Assembly: GCF_019038595.1 (NCBI RefSeq)
Contig: NZ_JAHOPF010000002.1
Coordinates: 434,001 to 498,000, forward strand
DNA from: Kaistella soli
GTDB taxonomy: Bacteria; Bacteroidota; Bacteroidia; Flavobacteriales; Weeksellaceae
Length of the DNA stretch: 64,000 nt
Reading direction: 5' to 3'
Of the stretch, positions 17,066 to 25,090 are shown piece after piece. Position 1 is the first letter of the stretch; each line of letters starts with the position of its first letter. The translations under genes and the position numbers were made by a program. A model generated the notes under the pieces. That model was given only the letters and a program-made list of their open reading frames with translations, was not told where the DNA came from and ran no database searches.

Positions 17066-18856
17066 ATGAGCGATACAGTTACAAACAATTTGAAAGGTGG
17101 TGAATTCATCATCAAAGATATTCCGGCAAGTGAAATTTTCACGCTTGAAGAACTGAGCGATGAGCAGAAAATGCTCCGCGATTCCATCAGAGAATTTATT
17201 GACAAAGAAGTAGTTCCTAACCATGAACGCTTCGAACATAAAGATTACGCGCTAACCGAAGAAATGATGCGCAAACTTGGCGACATGGGCGTGCTCGGAG
17301 TTGCGGTGCCTGAAGAGTATGGCGGTCTGGGAATGGGTTTTATTACCACGATGTTAGCCTGCGATATGGCGTCCGGTGCTAACGGATCGCTTGCTACGGC
17401 TTACGGAGCGCATACCGGGATCGGAACTTTACCGATCTTACTTTACGGAACTGAAGAGCTTAAGAAAAAGTACCTTCCCGATTTAGCCGCAGGAACCAAA
17501 TTCGGTGCATACTGTTTAACAGAACCCGATGCAGGATCTGACGCCAACTCCGGGAAAACGAAAGCAAAACTTTCTGAAGACGGCAAACATTACATCATCA
17601 ACGGACAGAAAATGTGGATCTCCAACGCAGGATTTGCGGACACTTTCACGTTCTTCGCCAAAATAGATGATGACAAAAACATTACCGGTTTTGTGATCAA
17701 CCGTTCCGAACTGGAAGATCCCGCAAGCATGACTTTCGGTGAGGAAGAACACAAACTCGGGATCCGCTCCTCCTCTACCCGTCAGGTTTTCTTCAACGAC
17801 ATGAAAGTGCCTGTGGAAAATCTTCTCGGAGAAAGAAACAACGGTTTCAAGATCGCTTTGAACGCGCTGAATGTTGGCCGTATCAAATTAGCCGCTGCAA
17901 ACCTTGACGGACAGAGACGCATCCTGGCACACGCCACCCAGTACGCCAACGAAAGAAAACAGTTTGGGGTAGCGATTTCCACTTTCGGAGCCATCAGAAA
18001 GAAAATCGCAGAGATGGCAACAGGAATTTTCGTTTCCGAAGCCGGCTCTTACCGCGTTGCAAAAGACGTTCAGGATAAGATCGATGAATTATCGGCAGGC
18101 GGAATGAATCACCAGGAAGCAGAACTCAAAGGCGTTGAAGAATATGCAGTGGAAGCTTCTATTCTTAAAGTTTTCGTTTCAGATCTTACCCAGCATACCG
18201 CAGACGAAGGAATCCAGATCTACGGCGGAATGGGCTTCTCGGAAGATGCACCGATGGAAGCTGCATGGCGCGACTCCAGAATTGCGCGGATCTATGAAGG
18301 AACCAATGAGATCAACCGTCTCTTAGCGGTAGGAATGCTGATTAAAAAAACAATGAAAGGCGAGATCGATCTTCTGAAACCTGCAATGGCAGTCGGAAAA
18401 GAGCTGATGGGAATCCCTTCTTTCGAGGTGCCTGATTATTCCGAACTGTTAAGCGAAGAAAAAGCTTTGATCAGCAATCTGAAAAAAGTATTCTTAATGG
18501 TTTCCGGTGCTGCCCTTCAGAAATACATGATGGAAATCGAGAAACAGCAGCATCTGTTACTGAATGCTTCTGAAATCCTGAACCAGATCTACATGGCAGA
18601 ATCAGCGGTGTTGAGAGCCGAAAAGCATTTCAGCGCAGATTCTGTGGAAGTGGCGATGGCTCAGCTGAACCTTTACAAAGCCACAGAAAAGATCATCGCA
18701 GCAGCCAAAGAAGGCATCGTTTCTTTCGCGGAAGGCGACGAGCAGCGCATGATGCTTTCCGGTCTCAGAAGATTTACCAAATACACCAACCAACCGAACG
18801 TAATCGCACTGACAGAAAAAATCGCAGCGCATTATGTGGAGAAAGGTCATTATTAG
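17066..18856 (+). CDS. fadE: Acyl-CoA dehydrogenase, FadE type
   Basis: This 596-residue flavoprotein has N-terminal, middle and C-terminal ACAD domains in order: VPEEYGGLGMGFITT near 90, CLTEPDAGSDANSGKTKA near 150, MWISNAGFADTF near 182, and QIYGGMGFSEDAPMEAAWRDSRIARIYEGTNEI near 385. About 170 extra residues follow, as in B. subtilis FadE. It performs the first beta-oxidation step and passes electrons to ETF (etfBA at the left edge of the window). The start is the ATG at 17066 (MSDTVTNN). An earlier in-frame start would overlap fadA. The operon ends with a strong terminator. Confidence 0.94.
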   Translation: MSDTVTNNLKGGEFIIKDIPASEIFTLEELSDEQKMLRDSIREFIDKEVVPNHERFEHKDYALTEEMMRKLGDMGVLGVAVPEEYGGLGMGFITTMLACDMASGANGSLATAYGAHTGIGTLPILLYGTEELKKKYLPDLAAGTKFGAYCLTEPDAGSDANSGKTKAKLSEDGKHYIINGQKMWISNAGFADTFTFFAKIDDDKNITGFVINRSELEDPASMTFGEEEHKLGIRSSSTRQVFFNDMKVPVENLLGERNNGFKIALNALNVGRIKLAAANLDGQRRILAHATQYANERKQFGVAISTFGAIRKKIAEMATGIFVSEAGSYRVAKDVQDKIDELSAGGMNHQEAELKGVEEYAVEASILKVFVSDLTQHTADEGIQIYGGMGFSEDAPMEAAWRDSRIARIYEGTNEINRLLAVGMLIKKTMKGEIDLLKPAMAVGKELMGIPSFEVPDYSELLSEEKALISNLKKVFLMVSGAALQKYMMEIEKQQHLLLNASEILNQIYMAESAVLRAEKHFSADSVEVAMAQLNLYKATEKIIAAAKEGIVSFAEGDEQRMMLSGLRRFTKYTNQPNVIALTEKIAAHYVEKGHY

Positions 18857-18880
18857 AATAGAGTTCTAAAAATACAAATG

Positions 18881-18908
18881 AAACGCCTCGGGAAACCGGG
18901 GCGTTTTT
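18881..18908 (+). terminator. Rho-independent terminator of the fadNAE operon
   Basis: The stem AAACGCCTCGG/CCGGGGCGTTT (one T-G wobble) is capped by a GAAA tetraloop and followed by seven T. It lies 24 bases past the fadE stop. Confidence 0.92.
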
Positions 18909-18919
18909 TTAGCAACTTT

Positions 18920-18948
18920 TTGAAAATTAGTAAAGTTGTGTATATTTG
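18920..18948 (+). promoter_or_regulatory. Promoter of the AT-rich lipoprotein gene
   Basis: TTG (18920-18922) and TATATTTG (18941-18948) are separated by 18 bases, a good -33/-7 pair. The run TTGTGTATATTTG is repeated exactly in front of the next gene (19394-19406). Confidence 0.65.
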
Positions 18949-18972
18949 AAGTTAGCTGAGACCTTTTCGAAA

Positions 18973-19347
18973 ATGAAAACAATAATTTACATTGCAATTT
19001 CAAGTTTAATTTTAATCGGATGTAATGATTTAACATTAATTAAATCTGATATTAAATATTCTGACCTTCCAAGAGAAGTAAAGGATAAAATTTTTGAAAA
19101 TGAATTTTATGATTTGAATGAACCTGCAAAATTTAAAATAGAAAGTAGTAAGACACTTCTTCCATGGATTCACGAAACTGAATTGATTCGCATAAATGAT
19201 AATAAATCTTATAAAATCGATTTTGATAAAGAATACAATAGTTCAACTCTGGTAATTTTTGAGAATTACCTATACACTACAAATAATTATAATATATATA
19301 AATCTGACAGCTTGTATTATACATTTTCAAAATATTTAATAAGATAA
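18973..19347 (+). CDS. Hypothetical small lipoprotein, AT-rich
   Basis: This 124-residue protein has lipobox cysteine 17 (SSLILIGC). The start is placed at the ATG at 18973 (MKTIIYIAIS), because the earlier in-frame ATG at 18946 overlaps the -7 box. The mature part (NDLTLIKSDIKYSDLPREV) is hydrophilic, with no domain I recognise. Base composition is clearly more AT-rich than fadE, and short GTTAGC/GCTAAC elements flank the gene. These are signs of a transferred, cassette-like gene (inference). Confidence 0.7.
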   Translation: MKTIIYIAISSLILIGCNDLTLIKSDIKYSDLPREVKDKIFENEFYDLNEPAKFKIESSKTLLPWIHETELIRINDNKSYKIDFDKEYNSSTLVIFENYLYTTNNYNIYKSDSLYYTFSKYLIR

Positions 19348-19393
19348 AGGCTAACATGTCGGAATCAGGCAGCCACTATCATAATTAATAAAC

Positions 19394-19406
19394 TTGTGTA
19401 TATTTG
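19394..19406 (+). promoter_or_regulatory. -7 region of the DUF4265 gene
   Basis: TTGTGTATATTTG, containing the -7 box TATATTTG (19399-19406), is identical to the promoter core of the preceding small gene. No clear -33 TTG is present at the right distance. Confidence 0.5.
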
Positions 19407-19438
19407 GCAGTCATGTGAAACTACCTTAAACCCTGCAA

Positions 19439-19894
19439 ATGAAAGACGAAAACGTAAAAATATTGTTTAGATTTTTTAGCGATGTTTTAGAAGAATGGAC
19501 AGTGGAAACAATGTGGGCAGAGACCGTAGATGCAGAAAAAGGCTTATACAAACTTGCGAATATTCCATTTTATGCTTCTGTATCTTGTGATGACATAGTT
19601 TACGCAGAATATGATGAAGATGAACAAAGATTAATTTACAGAAAAACGATTGAGCAATCTGGAAACTCCACGATTCAAGTGGTGGTCATGGACAAAACTA
19701 TTGTTACAAATGATTTGCGTGAAACTTTTAATTCTTTAGGATGCGAATCTGAAAAGTTCAGTGAAGGGTATTTTGTAATTGAGGTTCCAAAACATTTAGA
19801 TTATAAACCCATTAGAAAAAAATTAGTAGAATTAGAAGAGCAAGAAAAAATTGGTTACGCTGAACCAAATTTAGCTGAAAACCATTATTACTGA
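19439..19894 (+). CDS. DUF4265 domain-containing protein
   Basis: This 151-residue acidic, soluble protein has no signal peptide. The pattern EEWTVETMWAETVD...GLYKLANIPFYASVSCDDIVYAEYDED and the C-terminal ferredoxin-like half match the DUF4265 family, which I recall as small stand-alone proteins often found in accessory or toxin-immunity neighbourhoods. Function is unknown. It is AT-rich and shares promoter sequence with its upstream neighbour, so the two may have arrived together or by the same route. Confidence 0.75.
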   Translation: MKDENVKILFRFFSDVLEEWTVETMWAETVDAEKGLYKLANIPFYASVSCDDIVYAEYDEDEQRLIYRKTIEQSGNSTIQVVVMDKTIVTNDLRETFNSLGCESEKFSEGYFVIEVPKHLDYKPIRKKLVELEEQEKIGYAEPNLAENHYY

Positions 19895-19972
19895 AAAATA
19901 GCAGCATCACCACTCACGCGCGAAATAAAATTCGAAAAAGTCAATCCCTTCGCGTGGAAAACAATAAAGTGC

Positions 19973-20299
19973 CTACCTCCTCAACAATCCCCTCAAAATC
20001 TCCACTTCCTTTTCCAGTTCGGCCAGTTTTGGGTTGGGCTTTACGGGGAAATTTTCCGGGTAACGGGCGATAAGATCCGACAGCAGATCGTAATTCAGCG
20101 CCATCGAAAGTTTCCAGATGATCCCAAACTGCAGCGAGGGCTGGTTATAATACGCGTGCACCGCGCTGGTGGTAACGCCCAGTCTTCTTGCCGCTTCAGT
20201 CGTTGAAATATGCAGTTCGCGGAGTTTCGCCCGGATAAACTGCCCAATATGCGGGTAAGGATGGGCACCGGGTTTCAGGTAAGTGTGTGAAGACATCAT
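19973..20299 (-). CDS. XRE-type helix-turn-helix regulator with C-terminal coiled coil
   Basis: This 108-residue protein has a helix-turn-helix at residues about 25-65 (LRELHISTTEAARRLGVTTSAVHAYYNQPSLQFGIIWKLSMALN). It ends in a short heptad-like helix (LAELEKEVEILRGLLR) likely to mediate dimerisation. It is GC-richer than the AT-rich genes beside it. Directly upstream of its start (22 bases) begins a phased array of TTAGAC-like repeats (20321-20495), which may be its own operators. A near-copy of the DNA encoding its last residues recurs at 20578-20607. Confidence 0.82.
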   Translation of the reverse strand: MMSSHTYLKPGAHPYPHIGQFIRAKLRELHISTTEAARRLGVTTSAVHAYYNQPSLQFGIIWKLSMALNYDLLSDLIARYPENFPVKPNPKLAELEKEVEILRGLLRR

Positions 20300-20320
20300 A
20301 ACTCAATGATTTAATGAGGT

Positions 20321-20495
20321 TTAAAGATAATAAATATATAACTAAGATTAATAAATATAGATCTTAAACCTATTCATTTACATCTTACACCTATTCATTT
20401 GCATTTTAGACTAATCAATAGAAGCTTTAGACTCCATTTTATCAGTTTAGAAGATATTTGTTAACATCTTAGACTGTTATTTTACAATCTTACCT
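20321..20495. repeat. Helically phased array of nine TTAGAC-like motifs
   Basis: Hexamers related to TTAGAC begin at 20321, 20342, 20364, 20385, 20406, 20427, 20447, 20469 and 20490. Spacing is 20-22 bases (mean about 21). The minus-strand consensus is GTCTAARATG followed by about 11 less conserved A/T-rich bases. Two adjacent units (20364-20384 and 20385-20405) are almost identical (CCTATTCATTT shared). Spacing of two helical turns puts all motifs on one face of the DNA, as expected for a cooperative protein-binding array. Confidence 0.7.
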
Positions 20496-20577
20496 ATTAA
20501 ATTACCTCTAAAGAGATGCATTTATTACCTTAATCAAAGCATCCGGACCATTAAATGAATATAAATTGCACCAGCCT

Positions 20578-20607
20578 CATCAAAAATCCCCTCCAAATCT
20601 CCACTTC
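20578..20607 (-). repeat. Degenerate duplicate of the 3' end of the XRE gene
   Basis: AATCCCCTCCAAATCTCCAC and its flanks closely match the DNA encoding the last residues of the XRE protein (19982-20007). On the minus strand the copy would read EVEIWRGFLM against EVEILRGLLR. It looks like the remnant of a second, decayed copy of that gene. No helix-turn-helix coding part is visible beside it. Confidence 0.5.
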
Positions 20608-20694
20608 TCCTACCGCCACAACCCTATTTTAACGGTTCGCAAAAAAACCGACTTTATTTTTAAATATTCATAATGGAGGTTTCCTAATGTCCCC

Positions 20695-20731
20695 TTACAG
20701 ACGCCCTATACAGACCTTATAGACACCCTAT
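20695..20731. repeat. Short direct repeat, period 22
   Basis: TTACAGACGCCCTAT (20695-20709) and TTATAGACACCCTAT (20717-20731) match at 13 of 15 positions at a 22-base distance, with a further CAGACC between them. The motif resembles the TTAGAC units of the nearby array. Confidence 0.5.
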
Positions 20732-20921
20732 GCCTACTCTAATTATTGAATCGCCAAAAATTCAAACATTTTTTGAGGATAATTAAACAGGCAAAAATTT
20801 CCGTTTTAATTTCAACATGGGTTGATGGTGTACAAAGCAATCTGCCTGACAGCGGTTTTTAAACTTAAAATTTTAACAAAATTTTAATGTCAGAAATCTG
20901 ATACCGATTCATTTATAAAAC

Positions 20922-20929
20922 TAAATTTG
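20922..20929 (+). promoter_or_regulatory. -7 box of the envelope operon
   Basis: TAAATTTG matches TAnnTTTG and lies 16 bases before the ATG at 20946, giving a short leader. No convincing -33 element is seen. Confidence 0.5.
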
Positions 20930-20945
20930 TTTAAAACTATTTTTG

Positions 20946-23900
20946 ATGGCTGATCATTCCAGACAGGTATTTCAAACCGATAATGCAACACGGTACAGAA
21001 CCACGCAATGGACGATCCGTATTGTTTCAGCTGTTTTAATACTTATTCTCCTTATTGTGGGAGTGGCGGTTTATAACGGGAAAAACCCGCTGATGCCGAC
21101 GATGAAATCCATAGGAAGTTCGTTTAAATCTAAAGTGGATCCTTCCAATACTTTCACCCTCGCCACGCCGCTGAACAAAAAGTTCAAAGGTTTCAAAGAT
21201 TTTCTCAACAAACGGATTGCCTATGAAGAAAAAAACCGGAGTGTAACGGATGCGAAACTGATCCGTTCGGCATTTTATGTTCCTTGGAGCCCGCTTTCCC
21301 TGCAGGATCTGCGGACCAACGGCGGCAAACTCAACACCATTTATCCGGAATGGTTTTTCATCAATCCAAAGACTTTTCAGTTAGATTCCCGGATCGACAA
21401 GGAAGCGCTTTCGGTGATGAAACATTACGGATTGAGCATTCAGCCGATTCTTAACAACTTTATATCGGTTCCCGGCAAACAGGGAAAATTCAACGCTGAT
21501 CTGCTGCATACCGTTCTGCACGATCAAAAAATACAGAATCAGCTGATTGCCCAGATCATCACTACTCTGAAAGCCAACAAACTTCAGGGGATCAATATCG
21601 ATTTCGAGGAAATGAATGAAAATTCGGATGAGTATCTGAACGCTTTCATGAAGAATCTTTACACACAGTTCAAAAGCAGCGGCCTTATTGTATCCATCGA
21701 TGTAATGGCGGATAACTCCGATTATAATATTAAATATTTAAAAGATTATACCGACTATTTTATCATCATGGCCTATGACCAGTTCAACGATTCTTCACAG
21801 GCCGGCCCCATCAGCGACCAGAAATGGATTGAAAAACAGCTGGATCAGATTGCGAAGGACATCCCTTCCGAAAAACTCATTCTCGGCGTAGGTGCGTACG
21901 GAAGACAGTGGATCACCGATGAAAACGGAACGCATACCGAAGACATTACCTACAGCCAGGCGATCGACAGGGCAAAAATATCGAAATCGAATATCCATTT
22001 TGATGACAATTCCTACAATCTGCACTACATGTACAACTTCTCCGGAAGCGCCTATGAATTCGCCTCAAAAAATGATGTGTGGTTTACGGACGCCGCCACG
22101 GCTTATAATATTTTAAGATTTTCCGATGACTACCGCAACGCCGGAACCGCATTATGGCGTCTGGGCAGCGAAGATCCCCGCATCTGGAGCTTTTACGGAC
22201 GCGACCTGAGTTCAAAAGCACTGGCGAAACAACCTTTCCTGTACTCCATCCTGGAAATGATGCCGCAAAATTTCAATGCAAAACCCACGGCAATAGGCAG
22301 CGGCGAAATGATCAACATCCTCTACTCCCCTGAACAGGGAAGACTGAAAATTGAAACCGACAAAGCCGAAAATCTGATCGCTGGCGAAACCTATACTCAG
22401 CTGCCCTCAGGATTTCTTTATGAAAAATTTGCAGAAGACAGCACCAAGATAGGACCCGGCCACAAAATCATTCTCACTTTCGATGACGGTCCCAATGCTG
22501 AATTCACGCCGAAAATTTTAGATATTCTGGAAAGAGAGAAAGTACCGGCAACCTTCTTTTTGATCGGCGAAAATGCCGAAGCGAATATTCCGCTCGTACA
22601 GCGGATCAACCGCGACGGTTTCGAAATCGGGAATCACACTTTCACTCACGGTAATTTAGCGAAAATGTCTCCCGAACGGGCCGCCCTCGAACTCAAAACC
22701 ACCCGCTCACTGATCGAATGTATTACGGGAAAATCTACAGTCCTCTTCCGCGCCCCTTACAATGCCGATTCAGAACCTCAGACTTATGAAGAGCTGGAAC
22801 CGCTCGCAAGAAGCAAAAAAGAAAACTACATCGCCGTAGGAGAAAGCATAGATCCGAACGACTGGGACCCGAAAATGACCAAAGATTCCATCATCAACCG
22901 CACCATCCGTTTTGCCACTCAAAACAACGCGAGTATTATTCTCCTGCACGATTCCGGCGGAGATACCCGCCAACCTACCGTGGATGCACTGCCGGCAATC
23001 ATTAAATATTTCAAAGATAAAGGCTGTGTTTTCACAACAGTAGCCGACTTAATGAATGTTCCTGAAACTCAGCTGATGCCGCCGGTGAAAAGAAACTGGA
23101 AAAACGATCTGAATTTCTTTTTCGCTTCCGCAAGTTACTGGCTTGGCCAGATCATCTATTCCCTTTTTCTGGTGGGGATTTTCCTTTCCATTGGAAGAAT
23201 GATTCTGATGGCAGTTCTCGCCTATCTTCAAACCAGAAAAGAGAAAAAACTGCTGGCTGATTTCAAAGGAATTCCTGATGGCTTAAAGGTGGCCGTGATC
23301 GTTCCTGCTTACAATGAAGAGATCAATGCTTCAAGAACCGTGGATTCTTTACTGAAACAGGATTACCGAGATCTTACGGTAGTTTTTGTGGATGACGGCA
23401 GTAAAGACAAAACCTTTGAAAACGTAAGAAAAGCATTTGAAGGAAACCCGCAAGTACAGGTTCTCACCAAACCGAACGGCGGCAAAGCTTCCGCTTTAAA
23501 CTACGGTATTTCCCATACCGACGCTGAATTTGTCATCTGTATTGATGCAGACACGCAACTGAAAAGCGATGCCGTTTCCAAACTCATGAACAGTTTTTAT
23601 CTGGAGGGAAATCCTCAGGACGTAGGCGCTGTAGCGGGAAATGTAAAAGTGGGCAACGAAATCAATATGATCACCAAATGGCAGAGCATTGAATATATCA
23701 CTTCTCAAAACTTTGACAGGCGCGCTTTTTCGTTACTGAACTGTATCACGGTAGTTCCCGGCGCTTTGGGGGCATTCCGCAGAAAAGCGGTTCTGGAAGC
23801 AGGCGGATTTACGACCGATACTCTTGCGGAGGACTGCGACCTTACGATGCGCCTTCACAAAGCGGGTTACATTGTCGCAAATTGTAACGATGCGATATCT

Positions 23901-24383
23901 TACACCGAAGCACCGGAAACCATCGGTCAGTTTCTGAAACAGAGATTCAGATGGAGTTTCGGGATTCTTCAGAGCTTCTGGAAACACCGCGATGCCATCT
24001 TCAGAACCAAATATAAAAACTTCGGGAAAGTGGCTTTACCCAATATTTTGCTCTATCAGATTTTGCTTCCTTTTCTGGCACCGCTCGCAGATCTGCTCCT
24101 CGTGGTAAGTTTGATCTTATCGGGATTGGGACTGATTGTGGCAGATCCGACTCATATTATCCTTTACTATTTCATCTTCTCCCTGGTTGATATTGCCGGA
24201 GCATCACTGGCTTTTGCCTTTGAAAAAGAAGATTTCAGAAAATTGGTATGGATGATTCCGCAGCGATTGGTTTACCGGCAGCTGATGTATTATATCTTAT
24301 TCAAATCTGTCCGCAAAGCAGTGAAGGGCGAAATACAGAACTGGGGCGTACTCAACAGAACCGGAAACGTAAAAACAGCTTAA
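20946..24383 (+). CDS. Trifunctional envelope protein: GH18-like hydrolase, NodB polysaccharide deacetylase and GT2 glycosyltransferase
   Basis: This 1145-residue protein starts at ATG 20946 (a TTG lies one codon earlier). A membrane anchor at about 27-43 precedes a GH18 (YaaH-like) domain at about 85-430, where the catalytic motif reads GINIDFEE with Asp219 and Glu221 kept. A NodB deacetylase follows (TFDDGPN with Asp513/Asp514, HTFTH with His564 and His568). Membrane segments near 730-760 lead to a processive GT2 domain (VAVIVPAYNEE from 782, DDG 816, DAD 867, QRFRW 999-1003), then C-terminal helices. This topology places hydrolase and deacetylase in the periplasm and the transferase in the cytosol. 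It parallels the division of labour of PgaB and PgaC in poly-GlcNAc export. The polymer is unknown. Confidence 0.88.
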   Translation: MADHSRQVFQTDNATRYRTTQWTIRIVSAVLILILLIVGVAVYNGKNPLMPTMKSIGSSFKSKVDPSNTFTLATPLNKKFKGFKDFLNKRIAYEEKNRSVTDAKLIRSAFYVPWSPLSLQDLRTNGGKLNTIYPEWFFINPKTFQLDSRIDKEALSVMKHYGLSIQPILNNFISVPGKQGKFNADLLHTVLHDQKIQNQLIAQIITTLKANKLQGINIDFEEMNENSDEYLNAFMKNLYTQFKSSGLIVSIDVMADNSDYNIKYLKDYTDYFIIMAYDQFNDSSQAGPISDQKWIEKQLDQIAKDIPSEKLILGVGAYGRQWITDENGTHTEDITYSQAIDRAKISKSNIHFDDNSYNLHYMYNFSGSAYEFASKNDVWFTDAATAYNILRFSDDYRNAGTALWRLGSEDPRIWSFYGRDLSSKALAKQPFLYSILEMMPQNFNAKPTAIGSGEMINILYSPEQGRLKIETDKAENLIAGETYTQLPSGFLYEKFAEDSTKIGPGHKIILTFDDGPNAEFTPKILDILEREKVPATFFLIGENAEANIPLVQRINRDGFEIGNHTFTHGNLAKMSPERAALELKTTRSLIECITGKSTVLFRAPYNADSEPQTYEELEPLARSKKENYIAVGESIDPNDWDPKMTKDSIINRTIRFATQNNASIILLHDSGGDTRQPTVDALPAIIKYFKDKGCVFTTVADLMNVPETQLMPPVKRNWKNDLNFFFASASYWLGQIIYSLFLVGIFLSIGRMILMAVLAYLQTRKEKKLLADFKGIPDGLKVAVIVPAYNEEINASRTVDSLLKQDYRDLTVVFVDDGSKDKTFENVRKAFEGNPQVQVLTKPNGGKASALNYGISHTDAEFVICIDADTQLKSDAVSKLMNSFYLEGNPQDVGAVAGNVKVGNEINMITKWQSIEYITSQNFDRRAFSLLNCITVVPGALGAFRRKAVLEAGGFTTDTLAEDCDLTMRLHKAGYIVANCNDAISYTEAPETIGQFLKQRFRWSFGILQSFWKHRDAIFRTKYKNFGKVALPNILLYQILLPFLAPLADLLLVVSLILSGLGLIVADPTHIILYYFIFSLVDIAGASLAFAFEKEDFRKLVWMIPQRLVYRQLMYYILFKSVRKAVKGEIQNWGVLNRTGNVKTA

Positions 24384-24445
24384 AAGTCCGCTGATTTTTT
24401 TATAATCATTATTTTTAACAGTCACCAACGCACAGGATTGAAATC

Positions 24446-25090
24446 ATGTTAAAATACAAAAAGCTCTTACCTTTATTTCTGGTGCAGTTTTTCACGTGGC
24501 TGGGTTTATTTTCGCTGTGGATTTATGCAACGCCAGTTATTTCCAAATATTTCTTCAACACCGTAAATGCTGAAAGCATCGATTTCGAAAAAGGAACACA
24601 ATGGGTCGGAATCTGCTTCGCACTGTACAGCGTTTTGGGGGCAAGCCTCACCTTCGCTTTGCATAAAATATTAAAAAGAAAGTCAAAATATGCCGTACAT
24701 TCCGTAGCTTTATTTTTTGGCGGACTTGGTTTAATTTCCATGAATTTTATCCATTCAAAATACCTTTTGCTGCTGTCATTTGTTTTTATTGGAATTGCCT
24801 GGAGCAGTATTTCGACAACGCCTTATCTGCTGGTCGGCGAAATGGCTCCGGATGAAGAAAGCGAAAAGTATTATTCGGTATTTAATTTTTCCACCTTCAT
24901 TCCTCAGGCAATTGCAGCATTTTTGCTGGCATTCATGACGAAAAGTTTGTTTCATGGCGAAATGATAAAAACAATAATGAGCGGCGGAATTTTCATGATC
25001 ACTGCTTCAGCAATTTCAATGATTATTTCCATTACCGAACCTAAAACAGAAATTCAAAAAACCGTAGATGACGAAACTCAACCTGAATAA
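24446..25090 (+). CDS. Half-length MFS (SLC45-like) membrane protein
   Basis: This 214-residue protein has about six membrane helices. It begins KKLLPLFLVQFFTWLGLFSLWIYATPVI, the pattern that normally starts the second half (helix 7 on) of SLC45-type sugar transporters of the major facilitator superfamily. Full-length relatives have about 430-480 residues and twelve helices, and only 62 bases separate it from the previous gene, so the N-terminal half is absent. The frame is intact and overlaps the start of the MprF-like gene by 23 bases. It could be a working half-transporter that dimerises, or a decayed remnant kept for coupling. Confidence 0.72.
   Translation: MLKYKKLLPLFLVQFFTWLGLFSLWIYATPVISKYFFNTVNAESIDFEKGTQWVGICFALYSVLGASLTFALHKILKRKSKYAVHSVALFFGGLGLISMNFIHSKYLLLLSFVFIGIAWSSISTTPYLLVGEMAPDEESEKYYSVFNFSTFIPQAIAAFLLAFMTKSLFHGEMIKTIMSGGIFMITASAISMIISITEPKTEIQKTVDDETQPE

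Larger units (their letters stand above)
20300..20945. other. 646-base gene-free region between the XRE gene and the envelope operon
   Basis: No credible coding frame is present. The segment holds, in order: the phased TTAGAC array (20321-20495), a short duplicate of the 3' end of the XRE gene (20578-20607), a small 22-bp direct repeat (20695-20731), and the promoter -7 box of the following operon (20922-20929). The region is AT-rich. I see no tRNA, riboswitch or insertion sequence ends. Confidence 0.7.

Noticed and set aside
16829-17239. Open frames antisense to the fadA-fadE junction
   Set aside because: Both forward genes are clearly coding, and the reverse frames cross the junction without start signals or family motifs.
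20321-20495. The 21-bp repeats as a CRISPR array
   Set aside because: Conserved part is only 6-10 bases, spacers are not unique 30-mers, and no cas gene is in the window.
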